A stretch of 64,000 bases of DNA from an uncultured SAR86 cluster bacterium (GTDB taxonomy: Bacteria > Pseudomonadota > Gammaproteobacteria > Magnimaribacterales > AG-339-G14). The DNA lies in contig CACPDB010000002.1 in assembly GCA_902632605.1 (NCBI GenBank), forward strand, positions 35,306 to 99,305, given 5' to 3'. The notes under the pieces are model-generated. The model saw nothing but the letters and a program-made list of their open reading frames with translations, searched no databases and was not told where the DNA came from. Position numbers and translations under genes: made by a program. Within the stretch, counting starts at the first letter, position 1; every line of letters begins with the position of its first letter. Positions 43,499 to 51,776 of the stretch are shown one piece after another.

Positions 43499-44185
43499 TT
43501 ATTTAGCGTATACAACTTCACAATTCATAATGAAGCCTCTTTTAAGTTTTCTTAGTTTTGGAAATTTGTTTCCAAAAGAAGTAGACCAATCTTCACCCCT
43601 GGCATCGATAAATTCTCCTAATCTTTGTGAATTTGGTGCTTGGGTTACAACCATAATCTGTCCAGTGTAATCACCAGTATTAATTTGAAAAGCACTCAAT
43701 ATAACATCTTCAAATCCATTGGCTTGTGCCGCAGCTTGATATTCGGCCAAAGCTTCCATATAAGCCTGAGGATTTTTAGTATAGACGTTCAAATTATAAT
43801 TTGAATACGTCATGCCAACTTCAAAACCTTCTCCGACAGGACTCATAGGTGTGTAATGATCTATCATTCTTACGGTTCTTTTGTTTGCAATTTTTGCAAT
43901 TTCTGCTGCAACTATGGGATCGTAGTAATCTCCTGAAATTGAATCTGCATGACTATCAAATAGATTAAAATAGTACATATCGCCAAATTCTTCAGCACCA
44001 TAACTTGGAAGACATACTCCAGCAGTTGTTGCATTTGATGAAGGACTGGTGATAGGAGCGCTTTTCCTGGCCCATTCCATATAACCCATTGGGTCTGAGG
44101 TATTGATTGTAAAAACGTTCATTGCTGGAGCTGCATAAGCAACGCTTGCAACAAAAGTTACAATTAAAATTAAAAGTTTTTTCAT
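43499..44185 (-). CDS. Exported protein with two alpha/beta-barrel-like halves (228 aa)
   Basis: The 228-aa protein has a signal peptide (Met-Lys-Lys-Leu-Leu-Ile, ending Ala-Tyr-Ala-Ala near residue 19). Two halves start with Met-Asn-Val-Phe-Thr-Ile-Asn and Leu-Asn-Val-Tyr-Thr-Lys-Asn. Two cysteines (one in Gly-Val-Cys-Leu-Pro, one near the C-terminus) may form a disulfide. AAGGAGAG precedes the ATG. It is co-transcribed with the 246-aa protein. Confidence 0.68.
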   Translation of the reverse strand: MKKLLILIVTFVASVAYAAPAMNVFTINTSDPMGYMEWARKSAPITSPSSNATTAGVCLPSYGAEEFGDMYYFNLFDSHADSISGDYYDPIVAAEIAKIANKRTVRMIDHYTPMSPVGEGFEVGMTYSNYNLNVYTKNPQAYMEALAEYQAAAQANGFEDVILSAFQINTGDYTGQIMVVTQAPNSQRLGEFIDARGEDWSTSFGNKFPKLRKLKRGFIMNCEVVYAK

Positions 44186-44245
44186 TTTTTTCTCTCCTTA
44201 AAAAAAATATTTTGGAGATTTAATATAGCAAATGAGATTTTTCTA

Positions 44246-45418
44246 TCAAGACTCTGAGAATTTTTTTACTTCTCGCCAAACCCTTAGTAAATTTCCTCCA
44301 AAGATCTGTTTGATTTCCTCTTTTGAATAATTCCTTTTCAAAAGTTCTTCAATTAGATTTGGGTAAGTGGAAGTGTCTTCTAAACCAATAGGAAAATTCC
44401 GCCAGCCATCGTAATCAGAGCCGATTCCAACGTGATCAACACCGACTAAATTTTTTACTCGATCTATGTGATCGGCAACATCCTGGACGGTGACAACAAG
44501 TTTTGGATATTTTTTCTTTTCGGCAATGAATTCAGAACCAAAACAAATTTGAATAACACCTTCGTTTTTTGCTAATTCTCGCAACATGTCATCTGAAACA
44601 TTTCTCTCGAATCCAGGGACGAAATGCCTTAATGAGCTGTGAGAAGCAATAACAGGTGTCTTTGTTAGACGTAAAACTTCATAGAAGGCCGCATCAGACA
44701 CATGACTTATATCTATCATTACTCCTTGCTTGTTCATTTCAGCAACCACTTCTCTTCCAAAAGGGCTTAATCCTCCCCAATTTTTATTTTCATCATAAGA
44801 AGAATCTGAAATATGATTGCTTTTCGAATGTGCCAAAGTAATGTAATTGATCCCCTTGTCAGAAAATAATTTTATATTTGAAAGCTTACTTTCAATTGGA
44901 GCGCCATTTTCCATCCCGTAAACAACCTGCATAACATCTTTATCGTTTGTAATTTCTTCCGGGGATTTCACCAATCTAAATTTATTGGGATTTTTTTCCA
45001 TAATATCTTCAAGAATCTGAATAAGTTCTTCAGCCATTTCAAAGGCTGTACCTTTTTCTTCTGCGGATGGCGGAGTAAAGATAACAAAAAAAGGTACATT
45101 TAGCCCTCCACTTATTGCTCGATCGAAATCAAAATGCAAGGAAGAGGCCTTTGTGATGTCTTCATATGATCCATTTTTATCCTGCTGCATATAAAGTTGA
45201 ATCGGCGTATCTATATGAGTATCGATAATTAAAATCTCTTGTGCTAATTCTTTAGCAAGATCTTTAAGCTCATCTCTTTCTCTTTTTCTATCCATGAGCT
45301 TTCTTGCCTTCATGACATCTTGAAGACGTGCCTGATAATTTTTGTCCTGACTTTCAGAAAAAGATAAGGGCGAAATTAGTAAGAAAGAAATTAGAGTTAA
45401 ATATTTAATTACAGTCAT
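44246..45418 (-). CDS. Membrane dipeptidase (renal dipeptidase family)
   Basis: This 390-aa zinc hydrolase has a signal peptide, Asp-Thr-His-Ile-Asp-Thr-Pro (metal-binding His-x-Asp near residue 72), Ile-Asp-Ile-Ser-His-Val-Ser, Ala-Ser-His-Ser-Ser and Val-Gly-Ile-Gly-Ser-Asp-Tyr-Asp-Gly. These are the M19 dipeptidase motifs. It cleaves dipeptides, including those with D-residues, in the periplasm or at the membrane. Its ATG overlaps the symporter TGA (ATGA), so it is tightly coupled to a transporter that may take up its products. Confidence 0.9.
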   Translation of the reverse strand: MTVIKYLTLISFLLISPLSFSESQDKNYQARLQDVMKARKLMDRKRERDELKDLAKELAQEILIIDTHIDTPIQLYMQQDKNGSYEDITKASSLHFDFDRAISGGLNVPFFVIFTPPSAEEKGTAFEMAEELIQILEDIMEKNPNKFRLVKSPEEITNDKDVMQVVYGMENGAPIESKLSNIKLFSDKGINYITLAHSKSNHISDSSYDENKNWGGLSPFGREVVAEMNKQGVMIDISHVSDAAFYEVLRLTKTPVIASHSSLRHFVPGFERNVSDDMLRELAKNEGVIQICFGSEFIAEKKKYPKLVVTVQDVADHIDRVKNLVGVDHVGIGSDYDGWRNFPIGLEDTSTYPNLIEELLKRNYSKEEIKQIFGGNLLRVWREVKKFSES

Positions 45419-47163
45419 GGCAGTCTTATTTTATCTACCATCTGCTCTACTTCAATTGGTGGTTTGGCAGTTAAAGCAGAAACAAAAACAGCCATCATAA
45501 AATTCACAAACATACCTAGAAAACCAATTCCTTCGGGAGAAATACCAAAAAGCCAATTTTCAGGATTATTTAATTCTGGAGATATGAATTTGAAAAAGAT
45601 GATGTAACTAGAAGTGAATAACAAACCGCCTAACATGCCAAAAATAGCACCTTCCTTATTTAATCTTTTGAAAAAGATACCCAAAAATATTGCAGGAAAT
45701 ATTGTGGAGGCTGCCAAGCCAAATGCGAAGGCAACAACTTGCGCTACGAAGCCTGGAGGATAGATTCCAAAAAGTCCCGCTATGAAAATTGCAATTGCTG
45801 CCGAACACCTTGCATAAAAAAGCTCCTGTTTTTCATTGATTTTGGGCATAAAGGTTTTCTTGAGTAAATCGTGAGATATCGATGAAGATATTACTAAAAG
45901 TAAACCAGCTGCTGTAGATAAGGCAGCTGCTAAACCTCCAGCAGCTACTAAGGCCATTACCCATGCGGGAAGTTTCGCAATCTCTGGGTTCGCTAACACC
46001 ATAATATCTTGATCGATATAAACCTCGTTATCATTATCTTTTGTAATAGGATTTTTTATTTCGCGCTCTCCTTGTGACCCTCGTGAGCCAAGAAAATCTG
46101 GACGACCCTCTTCAAATGCTTTACCTACTGAATAATTTATCAATCCATCTTCATTTTTATCCTTCCAGGCAATTAGGCCGATATTTTCCCAATTTTTAAA
46201 CCAATCTGGTGAATCCAGATAGCTTTTTTCTTGAATGGATTCAATAAAGTTTACCCTTGAAAAAGCAGCTACCGCAGGTGCGGTCGTGTACAAAATAGCA
46301 ATGCATATCAGAGCATACCCGGCTGACTTCCTGGCATCACTGACTTTTGGCACAGTGAAAAATCTAACAATTACATGCGGCAATCCGGCGGTGCCAAACA
46401 TCAAAGCAGCAGTAATGCAAAAAATATCAATATTTGATTTGGTGCTTTCTGTATATGCATTGAAACCTAAATCTATAGAAAGTTGATCTAATTTATCCAA
46501 TAAATAGGTGGAGCTATTAACTAAAGTATCTCCGAAACCTAATTGAGGTACAGGATTTCCAGTTATCAAAATAGAAATGAATATTGCCGGTACTAGGTAG
46601 GCAAAAATCATCACACAATATTGAGCGACTTGAGTGTAGGTAATCCCTTTCATTCCACCGAGTACTGCGTAGAAAAAAACTACAATCATTCCAATAATAA
46701 CTCCAATGTTTATCTCCACTTCCAAAAATCTTGAAAAGACTATTCCTACCCCTCTCATTTGTCCTGCAACATATGTAAAAGAAATAAAAATTAAGCAAAG
46801 TACTGCAACGAGTCGGGCAGTTTTTGAGTAATAACGTGTGCCTATAAAATCTGGAACAGTATATTGGCCAAATTTTCTTAAGTAAGGCGCTAGCAATAGG
46901 GCCAATAAAACATACCCTCCAGTCCAGCCCATCAAATATACCGCTCCATCTTTCCCGAGAAAAGAAATCAGCCCTGCCATGGAAATAAAAGATGATGCTG
47001 ACATCCAATCGGCTGCAGTCGCCATTCCATTTGCAACTGGGTTAACACCTTTCCCAGCAACATAAAAATCGTTAGTAGATTCTGCTCGCGACCATATAGC
47101 AATGCTTATATAAAGCATAAAAGAAAGTCCTACAAAAAGATAAGTTAATGCTTGAGCGCTCAA
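45415..47163 (-). CDS. Sodium:solute symporter (ActP/SSS family)
   Basis: This 582-aa membrane protein starts at a TTG that overlaps the DUF4212 stop. The start is supported by homology in memory to ActP proteins, which begin with Ala-Leu-Thr-Tyr and continue Tyr-Ile-Ser-Ile-Ala-Ile-Trp-Ser-Arg. It has about thirteen helices and Phe-Tyr-Val-Ala-Gly-Lys-Gly-Val-Asn-Pro. An insert of about 70 hydrophilic residues near the middle is longer than in acetate permease. Solute unknown: acetate-type monocarboxylates or, given the neighbour, amino acids or peptides. Confidence 0.87.
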   Translation of the reverse strand: MSAQALTYLFVGLSFMLYISIAIWSRAESTNDFYVAGKGVNPVANGMATAADWMSASSFISMAGLISFLGKDGAVYLMGWTGGYVLLALLLAPYLRKFGQYTVPDFIGTRYYSKTARLVAVLCLIFISFTYVAGQMRGVGIVFSRFLEVEINIGVIIGMIVVFFYAVLGGMKGITYTQVAQYCVMIFAYLVPAIFISILITGNPVPQLGFGDTLVNSSTYLLDKLDQLSIDLGFNAYTESTKSNIDIFCITAALMFGTAGLPHVIVRFFTVPKVSDARKSAGYALICIAILYTTAPAVAAFSRVNFIESIQEKSYLDSPDWFKNWENIGLIAWKDKNEDGLINYSVGKAFEEGRPDFLGSRGSQGEREIKNPITKDNDNEVYIDQDIMVLANPEIAKLPAWVMALVAAGGLAAALSTAAGLLLVISSSISHDLLKKTFMPKINEKQELFYARCSAAIAIFIAGLFGIYPPGFVAQVVAFAFGLAASTIFPAIFLGIFFKRLNKEGAIFGMLGGLLFTSSYIIFFKFISPELNNPENWLFGISPEGIGFLGMFVNFMMAVFVSALTAKPPIEVEQMVDKIRLP

Positions 47164-47417
47164 TTCTTATCCTCTTTATTATCTTTTAATTTTTTTTCAA
47201 TACGATTCATGGCAAAAACATAAACAAAAATAAGAATCACAAAGCCGTAGATACTCCCTTGCTGAGCGAACCAAAATCCTAATTTAAATCCACCTATTGA
47301 AAATTGATCTAAAAAATCCGAAAGAATTATTCCAAATCCAAACCAAATCATAAGCCAGATGGATAAGAGAATAATTAATAATCTTATATTTGCTTTCCAA
47401 TATTCTTTATCAGTCAT
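47160..47417 (-). CDS. DUF4212 small subunit of the sodium/solute symporter
   Basis: This 85-aa protein has two membrane helices and ends in a Lys-rich tail. DUF4212 genes regularly stand directly upstream of SSS-type symporters, and this one overlaps it by four bases (TTGA). It begins with Tyr-Trp-Lys-Ala-Asn and contains Phe-Gly-Phe-Trp-Phe-Ala-Gln-Gln-Gly-Ser, both typical of the family. It is a likely accessory subunit. Confidence 0.88.
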   Translation of the reverse strand: MTDKEYWKANIRLLIILLSIWLMIWFGFGIILSDFLDQFSIGGFKLGFWFAQQGSIYGFVILIFVYVFAMNRIEKKLKDNKEDKN

Positions 47418-47493
47418 ATATTTTTAAAATTTCCTTTATGAGTTATTCTAGATTAAATAACAAATATTTTTTTAAACTTATTATTGATTAGAT

Positions 47494-48537
47494 ATGGAAA
47501 ATAAAGAAACAGTATTAGTCACAGGTGGTTCAGGATTTATTGGATCTCACTGTATTATTCAACTTGCTGCAGCAGGGTATAACGTGAAAGCGACAGTTAG
47601 AGATTTATCGAGAACCAATAAACTTAATCAAATACTTTTAAATGGTTTAGAAAAACATGAGGGAAAGTCAGATCTTTCAGTTGATTGGCAAGTGGCAAAT
47701 TTATCTTCTGATGAAGGTTGGGAGGAAGCAGTCAAAGGATGTGATTATGTTTTGCATGTTGCATCACCAATTGGTATGGAGTTACCTAAAAATGAAGATG
47801 AAATGGTGAAGCCTGCTGTTGAAGGGACACTTAGAGTTCTTAAAGCTGCTTCAAAAGAAGGAATTAAAAGAGTGGTTATTACCTCTTCTGTTGCTGCGAT
47901 TATGTATGGCACAGATAAACAAGGTGTCTTTGATGAAGAGGATTGGACCAATCCGGAAAGCAAAACAACAAATGTTTACGCTAAGTCAAAAACTTTAGCT
48001 GAAAAGGCTGCATGGGATTTTATAGAAAAAGATACTTCTGGTATGGAACTCTCTACGGTTTTACCAGCTATGGTTTTTGGTCCGATTTTAGAAGAAGACT
48101 TTGGTGTCAGTGTAGGTGCAATTTTAGATATGATGAACGGTAAATATCCAATTGTTCCAAATTGGGATATGGGGGTAGTTGACGTTAGAGATGTCGCCTC
48201 ACTTGAATTATTAGCTATGACCAAGCCTGAAGCGGCAGGTAAAAGATTTGTTTGCTCAGCAGAAAACATGTTCATGAAGGATCAAAATGAATATCTTTCG
48301 GAAATCTTTCCAGAATCTGCTTCCAAAATTCCAAAGAGAGTAGCGCCTAACTGGCTTATTAAGTTTCTAGCACTTTTCCTGCCTGCTTTGAAAATGATTG
48401 CTGAAGGTTTAGGCAAAGAAAGAAGTATGGATTCTTCAAGAGCAAGAAATTTATTAGGCTGGAATCCAAGGTCTGCCAAAGAGGCAGTAAAATCTGCAGC
48501 TGAGAGCGCAAAAGAGTTTGGCCTAATAGAAAGCTAA
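47494..48537 (+). CDS. NAD-dependent epimerase/dehydratase (dihydroflavonol-reductase-like)
   Basis: This 347-aa extended short-chain dehydrogenase has Gly-Gly-Ser-Gly-Phe-Ile-Gly-Ser (residues 11-18), Leu-His-Val-Ala-Ser-Pro, Ile-Thr-Ser-Ser-Val-Ala and the active-site Tyr-Ala-Lys-Ser-Lys (Tyr and Lys four apart). The pattern is that of dihydroflavonol reductase-like enzymes, which reduce a ketone with NADPH. Substrate unknown. It overlaps the convergent dioxygenase gene by four bases. Confidence 0.87.
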   Translation: MENKETVLVTGGSGFIGSHCIIQLAAAGYNVKATVRDLSRTNKLNQILLNGLEKHEGKSDLSVDWQVANLSSDEGWEEAVKGCDYVLHVASPIGMELPKNEDEMVKPAVEGTLRVLKAASKEGIKRVVITSSVAAIMYGTDKQGVFDEEDWTNPESKTTNVYAKSKTLAEKAAWDFIEKDTSGMELSTVLPAMVFGPILEEDFGVSVGAILDMMNGKYPIVPNWDMGVVDVRDVASLELLAMTKPEAAGKRFVCSAENMFMKDQNEYLSEIFPESASKIPKRVAPNWLIKFLALFLPALKMIAEGLGKERSMDSSRARNLLGWNPRSAKEAVKSAAESAKEFGLIES

Positions 48538-49331
48538 GATTTTTTATTTATAAAAAACTGTCGATCAGGATTGTTGGCCTCTTCTTTATTAGAAAAAGGA
48601 GGATATCTAACAGCGCCATTAGGAGCATACTGCAGAATGTAAGATTTTCTGGTTAAGTCTGTTTTGTTTGGTCCCGTGCAATGAGGTGTCAAAGAGGAAA
48701 AGACCACAATATCTCCTGCTTTTGCTGGAACTGGTACAGCTTTTGAATCATCAAGTTTTATTTTATAACCTAGTTCAGTGACATCATGCTTAAGAGTTCC
48801 CATTTTGTGTAATTTTGGAATAACCCAAGGGCAACCATTGGTTTCGTCTGTATCAGTCAAAGGAATCCAACAAGTTAAATAGGCTTGAGGGTTAACAAAA
48901 GTATAACCATTGTCTTGATGCCAGGGAAAATCTTCTTGTGTATCTGCTTTCTTATAGACAGCTTGATCCCAATACAGCCTTACGTCTCCACCGATTAAAT
49001 CCTGACACAAGCCTTTGAAAACTTTGTGGCTAGCAAAAGATTTGAGGTATTTTGAGTATAAAACTAAGTGCGTAGTAAAAGTAATATCGTCAGCTCTGGA
49101 AATTAAAAACTTTCCATCTTCGTATTGACGTAAATCATCTGTTACTTTTTCTTCAAAAGGATCTATTTCATTTAGAACTCGATTAATTTCTTCTTGCGAA
49201 AAGGCATCTTGCAGGAGAAAAAATCCCTGCTCGTCATATTGTTGAACTTGTGCTTCGGAAAGAAAGCTAAATGGTGGTTTCTTTGGTTGCCAAGCAAAAT
49301 TTTTGTTTTTTTCATGTAAATCAATTTTCAT
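48534..49331 (-). CDS. Phytanoyl-CoA dioxygenase (PhyH) family protein
   Basis: This 265-aa Fe(II)/2-oxoglutarate-dependent oxygenase has Tyr-Asp-Glu-Gln-Gly-Phe-Phe-Leu-Leu near the N-terminus and the metal triad: His and Asp in Pro-Trp-His-Gln-Asp-Asn-Gly-Tyr, and a distal His in Leu-Thr-Pro-His-Cys-Thr-Gly-Pro-Asn. A following Arg-Lys-Ser-Tyr probably binds 2-oxoglutarate. It would hydroxylate an unknown substrate. It is the last gene of the amine oxidase/sulfatase-like cluster and overlaps the 59-aa gene stop. Confidence 0.88.
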   Translation of the reverse strand: MKIDLHEKNKNFAWQPKKPPFSFLSEAQVQQYDEQGFFLLQDAFSQEEINRVLNEIDPFEEKVTDDLRQYEDGKFLISRADDITFTTHLVLYSKYLKSFASHKVFKGLCQDLIGGDVRLYWDQAVYKKADTQEDFPWHQDNGYTFVNPQAYLTCWIPLTDTDETNGCPWVIPKLHKMGTLKHDVTELGYKIKLDDSKAVPVPAKAGDIVVFSSLTPHCTGPNKTDLTRKSYILQYAPNGAVRYPPFSNKEEANNPDRQFFINKKS

Positions 49332-49507
49332 GAATCTAACTTATTTTTTTCAACCCAAAACTCATCAAAAAACTCTCCTTTTGCTGGTCTCTCTTTATAC
49401 ATTGAAGTGTAATATCCCCCGAAAACTTTTCCATCTTGAATATCTGATGAAGGTCTCTCATCGCCGATTTCAAAAGGTTTGCCTGTTTCAGGATTTAATC
49501 TTTTCAT
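49328..49507 (-). CDS. Small hypothetical protein (59 aa) between Tp34-like and PhyH genes
   Basis: An ATG at 49507 opens a 59-codon frame whose product begins Met-Lys-Arg-Leu-Asn-Pro-Glu-Thr-Gly-Lys-Pro-Phe. It contains Lys-Val-Phe-Gly-Gly-Tyr-Tyr and ends Lys-Leu-Asp-Ser. Its TGA overlaps the ATG of the PhyH gene (ATGA), and it starts one base after the stop of the preceding gene, so its place in the operon is strong evidence that it is real. It is hydrophilic, acidic and aromatic, with no family I know. The Gly-Lys-Pro-Phe opening resembles small nucleic-acid- or protein-binding domains but is not diagnostic. Confidence 0.65.
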   Translation of the reverse strand: MKRLNPETGKPFEIGDERPSSDIQDGKVFGGYYTSMYKERPAKGEFFDEFWVEKNKLDS

Positions 49508-49508
49508 A

Positions 49509-50042
49509 TTATCTTCTAGATTTTAGGGAAATTTTTTCAAAATCTAGATCTCTAAAGGTAAAAGAAGTCTTTTTAATGAGCCCTCCAAACTTTGAATTCC
49601 AATCATAGTGAATGCCCAAATCTTCTTTTTTAGGAGGTGAAATTGTGAAAGTAATATCATATAAATCATCTATTCTGCCTGGAAGCTTAACATTTTGGGC
49701 ATAATGCAAGTTGTCTATTAAATTAAGATGTGGGGTTAATTTTACTTTTTTTGCAGGTCCATTTTTACTTTTGATCTCCGCTGAAACATTTAAATAAGCG
49801 ACAAAGCTTCTTGCTGGAGCTGAAGCGATATTTTCATCGGTCCATTTAGCAAGCATTTCTAAGTGTATATCAGTATCTTTTTCATCTAAATGTAAGCCTT
49901 TAGGAAAAATTATATCTTTTGGAGCGCCCTCAAAAATTAACTCAATGCCTGGTTGAATTGTTTTTTTGCCAATAATCATTTCTTCACTAAAAAGAGGAAC
50001 AAAAAATATAGTTAGCAGAAAAAGTAAAATTTTATTTTGCAC
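49509..50042 (-). CDS. Periplasmic P19/Tp34-like iron (or copper) binding protein
   Basis: This 177-aa exported protein starts at a GTG and has a signal peptide. Its middle has Thr-Asp-Ile-His-Leu-Glu-Met-Leu, Phe-Val-Ala-Tyr-Leu-Asn-Val-Ser, Leu-His-Tyr-Ala-Gln-Asn-Val-Lys-Leu-Pro-Gly and Tyr-Asp-Ile-Thr-Phe-Thr-Ile-Ser-Pro-Pro. These segments match the P19/Tp34 family, an Ig-like fold that binds Cu/Fe through His and Met and is linked to iron uptake. It lies in a cluster with a copper amine oxidase and an Fe(II) oxygenase. Family assignment is from remembered motifs. Confidence 0.72.
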   Translation of the reverse strand: MQNKILLFLLTIFFVPLFSEEMIIGKKTIQPGIELIFEGAPKDIIFPKGLHLDEKDTDIHLEMLAKWTDENIASAPARSFVAYLNVSAEIKSKNGPAKKVKLTPHLNLIDNLHYAQNVKLPGRIDDLYDITFTISPPKKEDLGIHYDWNSKFGGLIKKTSFTFRDLDFEKISLKSRR

Positions 50043-50045
50043 TTT

Positions 50046-51764
50046 TTAACTCATCAGGCTTGGTAAATCGAAACAGGCAAAAAATTTTTTAATTTCTTTT
50101 TCGTGTTTAGTATTCGTAGTTTTCTCTAGCATTAATTCGGATAAAGTTTTTTTGCCACACAAAACATCAAACCATGAATCTTTGCTTAATGAAATACTGT
50201 AATCCGAATCTTCAACTTTCCTTACTAACGCAACTGAATTTCTAATTGAATAAGTTATGGTCTCGCCATCGTCAAAACTTATTTTTAAATTCATATCTAT
50301 TTCTGAAGCCCTCTCAGGAACCAACAATACTCTTAGCAATTTTAGCGAATTAGAGGCTTTACGTCTTTCGAGCTCTCTTTTATTGAAACGATGACTTCTA
50401 AAACGGCTCAGATTTAAAGTTTGATCGAGTTCCAATGCTCTAGTAATACACCAATTCCTGATATTGGCTGCAGACGTTGAATAAGCTATACCTCTTAAAG
50501 CGGCTGCTAGACGTTTTCTGTCTTCAAGTTCTCCCGCATCAGCTATTCCTTGATTATTTAGGTCTGACCTTACCAGCCATGATGAAAGTTCTAAAGCCCA
50601 GCGATAATCATCTTTTTGTAAAGCATCATCGATTATGGTTCTAACTTTCTCTATTCCTCCAAATCCTGCAATGAGTCTTTGAGAACGTTCCGGAGAGGGA
50701 ATTGGAAAAAGATTAGCCTCGTCTTCGTCAAACCAGCCGAATAATCCTGTATAGATCTGTCTGACATGATGTTCAACAACTCCATACAACTGTTGAGTAG
50801 TATAGTGTTCTTTGAAATGAGAAGGTAATTTGATAGCGCTTATGGTTTCGTTTAGGGTCAAACCCTTGTTCGCACATCTAACGGTTTGATCCCATAAAAA
50901 TTGAAGTGAATCTCGATAATTAGTAATAATTTTTTTTATTTCTTTTTTGCCCTCGAAAGGAGGTCCATGCGCGCCAATTAACTTTTCTGCATTAAGATCA
51001 GACAAATGGTCCAGGCCTCTCATCATAATTCTTGGATCTCTATATTCTTCTCCTCTTATAGCAAAAACATTAAATAAAACCGGCCAAAGAAGGTTGTTAA
51101 TTGCCAGTTTCATATCGGGAAACCAAATCGTTATGGAATCGGTCGCATCGGATGGTGCAGGAAAAAACTCTACTCTTAAGCCTGCAATTGATGCTTTTGT
51201 TGGTTCATCAAACGAATATTTTGGGGGAATATAGCCATTTGTGAATGGAGCATGTTCAGGATTACGAAAAAAATTTCCCAGACCTAAATTAACAATACCA
51301 TCAGGACCTTCTTGAGGCATGGAAGTCGCAAACTGATGCGCTAAGCCTCTCGTTACTCTAGGAGCAACCTCACCACCGAATCTGTCTAAGTTTGCTTGAA
51401 TTCCTGCATGTCCCCATATAGCTAGTTTTTCATTTTCTTTAACAAGTGTTTGAGTGCCGCCAACATAATGAAAGTGAGTATAAATACATGCAACAACCGG
51501 AGCCTGCGTTTCCTTTCTTAATTCCTTTAAGGCTGCAGCCATCTCTTGGTTACTTTCGCCGGTATCAATGCAAATTAATCCTTCAGGTCCTTGAACGAAA
51601 GATTGATTGGACAGTCCGTTACCGATTAGTGACCAAGCATTATCGCCCACTTTATAGAGCTTTTTTTCAAGGCGTTTAGAATGTTCCAGAGTATTAGGAT
51701 GAGCCAACTGTCCTTTGGGCCCTGTTTGTGTAGCTCCTGGCTTGAAAGAATCATCTACACTCAT
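50046..51764 (-). CDS. Alkylsulfatase-like (MBL fold) protein with altered metal ligands
   Basis: This 572-aa protein has an N-terminal MBL domain and a C-terminal dimerisation plus SCP-like domain, as in alkyl sulfatases (SdsA/BDS1). But the usual His-x-His-x-Asp-His motif reads Thr-His-Phe-His-Tyr-Val-Gly-Gly, so it lacks the Asp-His part. The Glu before the Leu-Arg-Gly loop appears as Asn (Ala-Ile-Asn-Asn-Leu-Leu-Trp). It may bind fewer metals or none, or use a different chemistry. It follows the copper amine oxidase by 12 bases. Confidence 0.8.
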   Translation of the reverse strand: MSVDDSFKPGATQTGPKGQLAHPNTLEHSKRLEKKLYKVGDNAWSLIGNGLSNQSFVQGPEGLICIDTGESNQEMAAALKELRKETQAPVVACIYTHFHYVGGTQTLVKENEKLAIWGHAGIQANLDRFGGEVAPRVTRGLAHQFATSMPQEGPDGIVNLGLGNFFRNPEHAPFTNGYIPPKYSFDEPTKASIAGLRVEFFPAPSDATDSITIWFPDMKLAINNLLWPVLFNVFAIRGEEYRDPRIMMRGLDHLSDLNAEKLIGAHGPPFEGKKEIKKIITNYRDSLQFLWDQTVRCANKGLTLNETISAIKLPSHFKEHYTTQQLYGVVEHHVRQIYTGLFGWFDEDEANLFPIPSPERSQRLIAGFGGIEKVRTIIDDALQKDDYRWALELSSWLVRSDLNNQGIADAGELEDRKRLAAALRGIAYSTSAANIRNWCITRALELDQTLNLSRFRSHRFNKRELERRKASNSLKLLRVLLVPERASEIDMNLKISFDDGETITYSIRNSVALVRKVEDSDYSISLSKDSWFDVLCGKKTLSELMLEKTTNTKHEKEIKKFFACFDLPSLMS

Positions 51765-51776
51765 TTCAAGTCAAAA

